Under the pieces are notes generated by a model that had not been told where the DNA came from, made no database searches, and saw only the letters and a program-made list of their open reading frames with translations. Positions 56,682 to 64,000 of a DNA stretch of 64,000 bases are shown one piece after another. A program made the translations under genes and the position numbers. The DNA lies in contig CM059621.1 in assembly GCA_030435675.1 (NCBI GenBank), positions 2,728,001-2,792,000 on the forward strand, written 5' to 3'. The stretch's first letter is position 1. Every line of letters starts with the position of its first letter. Origin of the DNA: Steinernema hermaphroditum (lineage: Eukaryota > Nematoda > Chromadorea > Rhabditida > Steinernematidae).

Positions 56682-58303
56682 TGCATTTCCATGGAACACA
56701 AGCCTAATATTGAGTGATTGAACTGAGCGGAATTCCAACCAACAATATAATTATCTGTCTAACAAAAATTAAAAACATCAATGACTCAGTAACGCAATTG
56801 TCTACATGGCAAATACTGCGAAATGTGTAAACACGGAGGTACACTTGACATTAACGCGAGCTTTTCCATTTTGTCGCTTTTGTTTTCATTTCAAGGCAAA
56901 TGTATTCCTTGAAAGGGCCCATCAGATTCCTTGTTTTGTTTATACTAAATCTTCCAATGTTATACGATGCCTCTGCGGTATGAATCAGACAACAGATCCA
57001 GCATCCATGCTAATTAAAGGTACAATGTACTAAGTAAAATATCTGAAGCTGTCGAACACTGTCGATCTGACCTCGGAATACCGAGGCATTGAACAAATAA
57101 TGTATTGAAAGTAATATGTATCCACAGGCCTTCTTAATATCGGGCATTCTTAACATCGATTGCTTGTGCTCACCCGCGATTCTTCTGTATCCGATTGTTA
57201 AAATCTGCGAGCTGGCTTGCTTGTGACACGCTCGTGACCCGTTTGCAACTAAACGCACAAGCATTCTTGCACATGGGTCGTGCGTGAGCGCAAGCAATCA
57301 TATGCTCGATCATAAGAAGATTCTTGGGCAGAAATTTGTCAAAAATGTCACAAACATAATCCTTAATGGAAGTCTAATGAGTGGTGTGATGTTCTGCCGC
57401 AAAAAAAACATGAGCTACCGCCTAAACCAAAAATGTAAACATAATAGTGCAGAACGATGATTATTGATAACGCCAGCAACAATACACTTTTTTATTCACC
57501 AAAGTGCTAATTGGCATCGGCCTATCGATGAAGACAATAGACAATTCCTTTCCTTTGTGTGATGTTGACATCTTCAATATTAGTGGAGATAAGGACAATT
57601 CTATATGTGGGCCATTTTATTTTCACCTTTTTTGCTTCGTTGTTATTGAGCAACGCAATTACGGAAACCAGAACCGATTAGCAAAATGTTAAGGCGACGC
57701 CATCGCAATCTTCACTTTAACAATGTACCGCCTGATCTGTCCGATTATGGATAACAGCTTTAGAAAACGGTTTATCAGCTTTATTTATTGATACATGTAA
57801 CTCGAACTGATTTAACTTGATTTTAGTTCCTTCTCCTTTGTGATTACGAAATCTATGAGCTTTGATCAATCGTTTCCTATAGTCGTTCTTGACAAATGAC
57901 ACTTACTTCCTCAATTCTCATTAAAAACTTCTTGGTTTTGTTTGCGTGTTTACTCCGAACTACTTTACTCTGCTCTCTTGTTTGTTTGCACCGTGATACA
58001 CCTCAAACCTGTTTTGATGATTCTCGATTGAACTCTCTCGTTGCAGCACGAGAAGAGAACGTGACCAACGACATCGATTAGAGCACAAAAACTGTATCCT
58101 TCAAGGAGTCGTTGCGTTTTTAAAGCAATTTTAATTTTTGCTGACCTTTCAGAAAACTAGCAAAGTGCATCGCCTATATAACTTCCCGATCGTTTCCCTA
58201 CATTATCACTGTTTGCATGCGACATCCTTTGATAATAATACAATATCTGTGCCCTCATTTTACAGCCATACAACCAAAGGACTGTTTCGTTTCAGACAGT
58301 GCG
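56682..58303. other. Intergenic, no supported gene
   Basis: 1.6 kb with no motif-bearing frames. The end carries CGTTTCAG (58287-58294), an acceptor-like site 9 nt before the acyl-CoA synthetase ATG that could be a trans-splice site. Confidence 0.4.
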
Positions 58304-61300
58304 ATGCCTTTCAAGTCCTCGTTACCAGATGTTCCGATTCCCACCGAACCTTATGGCGAACGTGTCCTCAATGCTCTCTGGAAACATTCGATTGAAATGC
58401 CCCAAAAGCCTGCATTGGTATGTCCCCCGTTGCAATTGTGTGCATATCGTTGCAGATCGATGTGAATGACTACAACAAAGTCGTTACTTTTGGCGAGCTT
58501 TACGCGCAGAGTCTATCGGTTTCGGCATATCTCGACAAGATCCGCTTCGGACATGGTGATGTTGCGTGCACTGTCATGCAGAACTGCTTTGAATTCTTTC
58601 CTGTTTTTGTCGGCGTCTCGTTGAATGGAGGTGCGACAAGTCTTTGCAGCTGTCAATACACCGAATGTATGTTTACTCATAGGCATGGTGGCCTACAAAC
58701 ATTTCCAGACGAAATCGAACGGCAGTTCAAAGATTGCGGTTGCTCCATTGTCTTCTGCACCGATGGTGCGCTGAAGAAGGTCCTAAAGGCGGCAAGGAAT
58801 TGTCCCAATGTTAAGGTACCTCTTATTCTTTTAAACGGAAAGCTAATAAATTGGAACAAATGGATAGGAATTATAGACTTGAGTAGCATAAAGCTTCTTC
58901 AGTCGTCCCCTTTGAGATTTCAACCGTCCCTTTTTCGTAATTTTAGCCGTTCGCTTCTTTTCAACTGTTTAACTTTGCGAAGATTTAAGCGTTCAGTTTG
59001 AGATTTCGATCGTTTTTCCGATGGATTGGAGCGGTAGCAAACGACGGGAGAAAATAGGATGCCCTTTGTCTAGCCAGTGCATGTCCATTTTCTCTCATCG
59101 TCTGTGCGGTCGGAATTTTCCCTAGTACAGTATATCGTCGGGCGCTCGGATGGCTCCGAACCAAACCAGAGCCAGCTCGGGTTGCGGAATCCCGAGCCGA
59201 GCCGGCAGCTGAGCCCGGGCCACGAGACGGAGACGGCTCGATTGCAAAATCAACGCGAGTCGGCATCTCTGCATGAGTCACTTTATCGCTGTCATCTAAT
59301 TATAATAATCAAAGTTGGCTCGAAGAAGGACAACTAAATGAAACAGTTGAATTTCTCGGAATAGGGCGATGTGCTATGGAATGAATTCAAAAATGATCCG
59401 CTATCGGGAAGTTTTAATGGTTACAAGAAGTGAATCAGTACCTGCATAGGTACAAGCACTTGAATGAGCTTATTAAGCATGGGAATACCTTGCACTCACA
59501 ATTGCTAAATAGACCAAAGCATAATCATCTAAAGGACTTGATAGTATTGACATTGAATACTTAAACAATTTACTCAAAACGGCGCATTTTTTTGTCATTT
59601 TATTGCTATGATATCATCTCTTTATTTACATTTCAATCTTCATTGGAGTGTTTACAAAACATTTTCGTGACATGACATTGTCCTATTTACGTATCACATC
59701 ATGTCATTCATTTTCTGCAGATGATCGTGGTTGCTCCTCAAGGACAAGATGCTCGAACGGACTTGCCCTTTGGGGTCGTTCACATCAGAGACGTGTTCTC
59801 ATGTCAGCCAAATCTCTACAAGCGCAAAATAAGCATTGATGTTTCGAGGGACATTCTCATCCTACCCTACTCAAGGTATTGCTTCTTGATTAAGCATGGA
59901 TATACATACATGCTCTTCAGTGGAACAACCGGCGTTCCTAAAGGAGTGATGATCAGTCATCGTAACTTCGGCACGATGATGAATGTCTATACAAGGTAAG
60001 GTGTCTTAAAATGGCTGGTATTTCTACGATGTTCCGTCAGCCACTACGACAGCCATATTTTTCCCAAATTAGGAAAAGATTTTCAATCGAAGGACGATGT
60101 GGTTCTGAATATCGCCCCCTTGTATCATGTAGCTGGTCTCTCTGGCTTCAACGCGGCCATTTTGGAAGGGGCCAGCACAGTTATATTCCCTCATTTCGAA
60201 CCACACAGCTTTTGCAAGGCTATCCAGGATTTCAAGGTATTGCCTGTATTCTGAGCTAAATTATTAAAATGGTATCACCTACCAGGTACGATTTCTTAGG
60301 ATAGTTCCACCACTTATTGTGCTGCTCGCCAAAAGTCCTATCGTCGACAACTACGATCTGAGCAGTGTTATTGCTGTGGGAACAGGAGCTGCTCCAACTG
60401 GAAAGGAGCTGTGTGAGGACCTTGTGAAGAGACATCCTAACATCAAGTACATAACACAGGGTATGTTGAGTTCCAGACCGATATTTGAAAATCTTTACAT
60501 ATCAAGGCGTCATTTTTCCGGTCGTCTGCACTCTTTGACCATCTTGAAAAAGCAAGGCAACATTGCAGCGTTGAAACAAGCTTTTTGCTTGTGCATACTG
60601 TGATTCGCCTTCACCTTTTTCCTTACATCGCCCTAGGATCACATTTGTTTCCTGGTCGTTTAGGGTACGGAATGACAGAAGTGACAACAGCTTGTCATGT
60701 TCCCTACATCAGCGACAGCGATAGCAAGTTTGGCAACTCTGGACAACTCTGCCCGAACATGGAAATGATGATTGTTGACCCGACGACAAAACAAGAAGTC
60801 GCACTCGGTGAGAAGGGCGAAATTTGGGTCCGAGGCCCTCTCGTCATGATGGGCTACCTGAACAGACCTCAAGCGACTGCCGAGACTGTCGACGACAACG
60901 GGTGGCTTCACACTGGCGACATTGGATACACGGACAAGGAGGGATTCATCTACGTGGTCGACAGACTGAAGGAGCTTATCAAAGTTAAGGGCCTTCAAGT
61001 GCCCCCTGCCGAGCTGGAGGATCTGCTCTTGTCTCATCCGATGATTAAAGACGCCGCTGTAGTCGGAGTGCCCAATGAGAAAGATGGTGAACACCCGGTG
61101 GCTTTTGTGGTTCGATTGGGAGAAGCACTGACTGAGAGAGAAGTTAAAGATTTCGTAAAAGGTGAACGAAGTTTAAACGCTTTCATATCAACATATCTAT
61201 TTAGAACGAGTGGCCAAGTACAAGCAACTCTCCGGTGGTGTTCATTTCATCAATGAAGTACCCAAGTCTCCCTCAGGAAAGATCCTCCGAAGATATTTGA

Positions 61301-61350
61301 AGGATGAAGCTATACTGCTAACGAAGGCTGTTACAAAGTCCAAAATCTGA
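58304..61350 (+). CDS. Acyl-CoA synthetase / 4-coumarate-CoA ligase-like (ANL superfamily)
   Basis: Nine exons: 58304-58417, 58456-58666, 58709-58815, 59721-59875, 59921-59995, 60041-60236, 60286-60460, 60664-61161 and 61206-61350 (the last begins one base earlier by phase, 61205). The product is 558 residues. Motifs in order are [15 protein letters not shown] (ATP/AMP-binding P-loop, split by the exon 4-5 junction), [32 protein letters not shown] (the YGxTE adenylate motif), [27 protein letters not shown] (core and hinge motifs, D-R-x-K-E-x-I-K), and the C-terminal [11 protein letters not shown] containing the catalytic Lys. The enzyme adenylates a carboxylic acid and transfers it to CoA. 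The nematode acs genes of this subgroup act on fatty or aromatic acids, and many are peroxisomal. The C-terminus here (KSKI) resembles a weak PTS1. Intron 3 is 905 nt; the others are 38-203 nt. Confidence 0.9.
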
Positions 61351-61380
61351 TTTAATTGTTCAGCATAACGTAAATTTAAA

Positions 61381-61745
61381 TTAAACAATTATATCTTCTA
61401 TTTTATAGATGTACATGGGATGGTTTGATATGTGTAGGAACACAAGGACACAGCACCACATCATTGTTAACAGGATCAAACACGGCAGAAGGATGACCAG
61501 TGTGAGGATCATTGGTTTCTGAAAGAACAATTTTCAACGAGCACCGAAAACACAATGAAAAAAGAGACGCGCATATCCATAATAAGGGCCCGAAAATTGA
61601 TTTACTTTGAACAGTTCGGCCACTATGGGAATATCCAATATGTACTCCGAAGCGTATCTAATTCCATATATAGGTGATTTGTGTGTCCTCAGAAAGACAG
61701 CCATCCTCTGCTCGCCAATGTAGCAATAAGTTGAGTTGCGCTCAT
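61381..61745 (-). CDS. Terminal exons of an unknown membrane protein, paralogue 1
   Basis: The last exon (61518-61381, TAA) starts KPMILTLVILLPCLILLTMM after a good TTCTTTCAG acceptor, forms one helix and ends HPMYIYKIEDIIV. A preceding exon ending at 61606 with a GTAAAT donor joins it in phase 0. It contains NSTYCYIGEQRMAVFLRTHK and IPIVAELFK. Its upstream border (about 61745) is uncertain because a stop lies three codons further up. The gene is convergent with the acyl-CoA synthetase, stops 31 bases apart. The family is unknown. Confidence 0.45.
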
Positions 61746-62666
61746 TGCATTACACAACATGCCAAAGCATTCTCGTCTCTGACCTGCGCGTACACGAAAG
61801 TTAAATAAGATGTGAATGTGAAACAAATGGGAAATGTGAAAGCGACAACAAGAATGATGCTATTGAGATGGCAAAGAATGAGGAACGCATGAGCGAGCTG
61901 TCGTGATACTCAAAAACGACAACTTGAAAAAACACACCCCTTGACAGCTCCGCGAGTGATGTCTGAAAACCAATGGCGCCGCTGAGTGGTCTGACTTTTT
62001 CTTGAAACATACAGGATGGCGCAAAAGGGGCATCTAGACAGAAGTCTGGGTATGTCATTTCTGTGAGCATCCTAAGGTGAAGCCGGTCAAAAGCAGAAAG
62101 AACAGCGACAATAGATTATATTTTGAATAGTAAGAAACAGTAACGGACAACGAAACACGACAAAAACTGTAGTCGGTCGTCCTTGAAGTCGTTTCCAGAT
62201 TTCCATTGATGTCAGTACGAGTGTCACCAGAGGCCGGATCTCGATAAGTTCAACGCGAGTGAATTGTGGTATCTCCGTAGACGACAGATGGCAACTCAAG
62301 ATTTTGGATCCTATTTGCAGATTTTGCGTCCTCTAGAGGCAGCGTCGCCTGAGGATGCTCACGGAAATGGCATTCCTGAGTGCCGTCTAGATGCCCTTTT
62401 TGCATCACTCTACATACGTCTCTTCTCGGTATTGAAAAATGACATCTATAGGATGTAGCAAACCGCATAATAGTACTGTACTGCAACGACTAATTGTAAA
62501 CAGATACGCAGCATTAGGCCTGTTCGGCCACTGTTCGGTTGCCGGCAAATCAGTTATATGATCATCAGTCTTGCCTACTGGATTCTGAATGCGAGAGGCA
62601 TTTATTATTTACATTATTTCCATAGATATGCACAAGAATTGACGTACAAGTTATGCGAAAAAGAAT
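61746..62666. other. Region that may hold further exons of the unknown membrane gene
   Basis: No exon could be placed with confidence. A minus frame at 61801-62070 has a hydrophobic run (AISIASFLLSLSHF) but no consistent junction. Confidence 0.3.
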
Positions 62667-62816
62667 TCAAACAACCAGGTCGTCGATCGTGTACACGTAT
62701 ATTGGATGCTCGGATGACTGCGCGAACGCAAGCATGCATATCCATATGCATGTCAGCAGAAGGAGGCCAGGAAGAAGGACAGCGAGCACAAGGAACATGT
62801 CTGAAATGGGTAACAT
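62667..62816 (-). CDS. Terminal exon of an unknown membrane protein, paralogue 2
   Basis: A minus frame of 49 residues after a TATCTACAG acceptor reads a helix (MFLVLAVLLPGLLLLTCIW) and ends HPIYVYTIDDLVV plus TGA. Position by position it matches the terminal exon at 61.4-61.5 kb: LLPxLxLLT, HP(M/I)Y(I/V)Y and I(E/D)D(I/L)(I/V)V. The upstream exons are not found. ATG at 62816-62814 could also make it a stand-alone micro-protein. Confidence 0.4.
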   Translation of the reverse strand: MLPISDMFLVLAVLLPGLLLLTCIWICMLAFAQSSEHPIYVYTIDDLVV

Positions 62817-63289
62817 CTGTAGATATACTAAAAATACTTGCATCGTTGCAAAACAAACTAAATGTCACCGTAGTTCACATAATTTGATTATCCCGGGACG
62901 CCATTTGTGTATTTCCCAATAGGAATTCAGATCACGGGAAGCCAGCATCGCGTCATTTTTTAAAGCACGTCTTTGCCAAGCTATGAGGGGAAGCAATTGC
63001 GCGTTAGGTGAGATTGTTGTCATTGCGACAAAGCGGAAGTGTCGATTCGGTAATTAGCTTTATGGTGAGCGAACGCCCGATTTCAATTACTCTGTTTGTT
63101 GCCGTTGTTTTTTTAGTAGAATTTAATTGAGATTACTCCGAACCAAACAGCGAATATACTCGAAAACCGAACAATTCAGCTGCGAAAGTCATATCACAGC
63201 GAGAAATAAATTCAGCAAACCACCTGCAGGTGACATTTCAGAGCGCCGTCAGCTTATACGAATTCCATATGACTTGGAAAGTGACGCAG
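62817..63289. other. Intergenic, nothing recognised
   Basis: No supported feature. Confidence 0.35.
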
Positions 63290-63640
63290 CAGTGACGTGA
63301 CGCAACATAAATCGACTTTACACGACTTTATTTCATGGATCAAAGGCATTACGCCTTGCTTAACACCGAAAATAGACACCAGAGGATATCACGGGAAGCC
63401 GGCTTCGTCCCTGGCTCGGTGTTGGTGTCGAGTCGGGCGGTGGTGGCGCACATCACGGGAAACGCGGGAATCGGTAAAACTAGGGAAATCGCGACGGATC
63501 TTCTTCATCTCGGACGTTTGCGGAACAGCAAACGCTTCTGAGCTCGCATCTGATTCGGAGAGATGAGTCTGTGGACCGGGAGTTGCGTCTTCGCCAGTGG
63601 TGGTGTCCTCGTTATGACATTTTGCTATGTAGTAGCACAT
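63290..63640 (+). repeat. Dispersed repeat family B, copy 5
   Basis: ATCAAAGGCATTACGCCTTG, AGCCGGCTTCGTCCC, GCGACGGATCTTCTTC and GGGAGTTGCGTCTTCGCC recur in the same order in the other copies. The plus frame from 63563 reads SLWTGSCVFASGGVLVMTF, a helix, then a short tail to TAA near 63751. This helix-plus-tail layout again resembles a collagen N-domain. Confidence 0.5.
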
Positions 63641-64000
63641 GTAACACATGTAACGCACTTTGATGGGAATAGTGCACAAATTGTTGAGGGCAGTCTATTT
63701 GAACCGAACTGGATTGTCGACGGAGCTAAAGAGGCGTTCCAATGGAGATAATGGTTAATGAGTAATAAACATACTCATATGAAATCGACATTTATCCCCC
63801 GCTGATTTATTACGCAGATTGACTCAAATTTTGAATTAGTTGTGTTTTTGAATCCTTATTTCATCCACTGTTTAAGTGAGGAATGCATCCTGTTTCTGCG
63901 TTGGTTTTTTCGACTTTTTTGCAGACTCTTTATGCTATTTATGGAGGACTTTTTGTGTCCGAAGACATGAAAAAGAGTTGGATCTCAAAAGGACCAACAG
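63641..64000. other. Window end, nothing further recognised
   Basis: Contains the end of the short frame running to 63751 and AT-rich non-coding sequence. Confidence 0.35.

Noticed and set aside
59110..59280. GC-rich stretch in acyl-CoA synthetase intron 3 with repeated GAGCC words
   Set aside because: No open frame continuing the enzyme and no RNA-gene structure; treated as intronic sequence.

Overview
This is a nuclear genomic window from a nematode, most likely a rhabditine (free-living or Pristionchus/Caenorhabditis-like; genus not determinable here). The evidence is: many multi-exon genes with 36-60 nt introns ending in TTTCAG or TTTTAG; nematode-specific chemoreceptor families (Srx, Srsx, Str-superfamily and a three-exon 7TM cluster); a cuticle collagen with an RPKRQYDAG processing box; an HSP-12-type small heat-shock protein; and nematode-type RTE and mariner elements. 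I rebuilt exon structures by hand from splice sites and reading phase. For the genes given high confidence, every exon junction is in phase.

Layout. 0-3.1 kb: end of a Pmp3/UPF0057 membrane peptide gene, then a complete six-exon PGAP2/FRAG1-DRAM/Sfk1-family gene on the minus strand. 3.7-5.1 kb: a dead mariner-like transposon with perfect inverted ends. 5.6-6.5 kb: a 7TM chemoreceptor broken by one stop codon. 7-8.3 kb (minus) and 17.4-18.7 kb (plus): two intact Srx receptors of identical coding length, with a third, decayed Srx relic at 16.6 kb. 9.5-10.3 kb: a probable small two-TM protein. 10.8-11.6 kb: a secreted mucin-like protein. 13.4-16.4 kb: a complete UDP-glucuronosyltransferase. 18.7-30.3 kb is gene-poor and rich in long inverted repeats, with one intact Srsx receptor at 27-28 kb. 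30.8-33.7 kb: an RTE non-LTR retrotransposon with a 940-codon EN-RT ORF. 36.7-38.1 kb: a secreted protein with a DUF5648-like repeat. 39.9-40.9 kb: a cuticle collagen. 41.7-49.4 kb: four paralogous 7TM receptors. 51.3-52.0 kb: a tandem duplication, one copy of which carries a tRNA-like foldback insertion. 52.6-53.1 kb: a small secreted protein. 56.2-56.6 kb: hsp-12.2-like. 58.3-61.35 kb: a nine-exon 4-coumarate-CoA-ligase-like acyl-CoA synthetase. 61.4-62.8 kb: two homologous membrane terminal exons on the minus strand.

Functionally the window combines environmental sensing (at least eight 7TM genes or relics), detoxification and lipid metabolism (UGT, acyl-CoA synthetase), cuticle and secreted proteins, and heavy transposon activity. 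The least described material is (i) two elements with IR/DR-type ends and a shared non-coding core; (ii) four dispersed copies encoding a short peptide built on a LYNYV-x-HY motif, resembling the N-terminal domain of cuticle collagens; (iii) a five-copy dispersed repeat family, possibly from the same decayed genes; (iv) a tRNA-like foldback insertion with an in-window empty site; and (v) a pair of paralogous membrane C-termini of unknown family.
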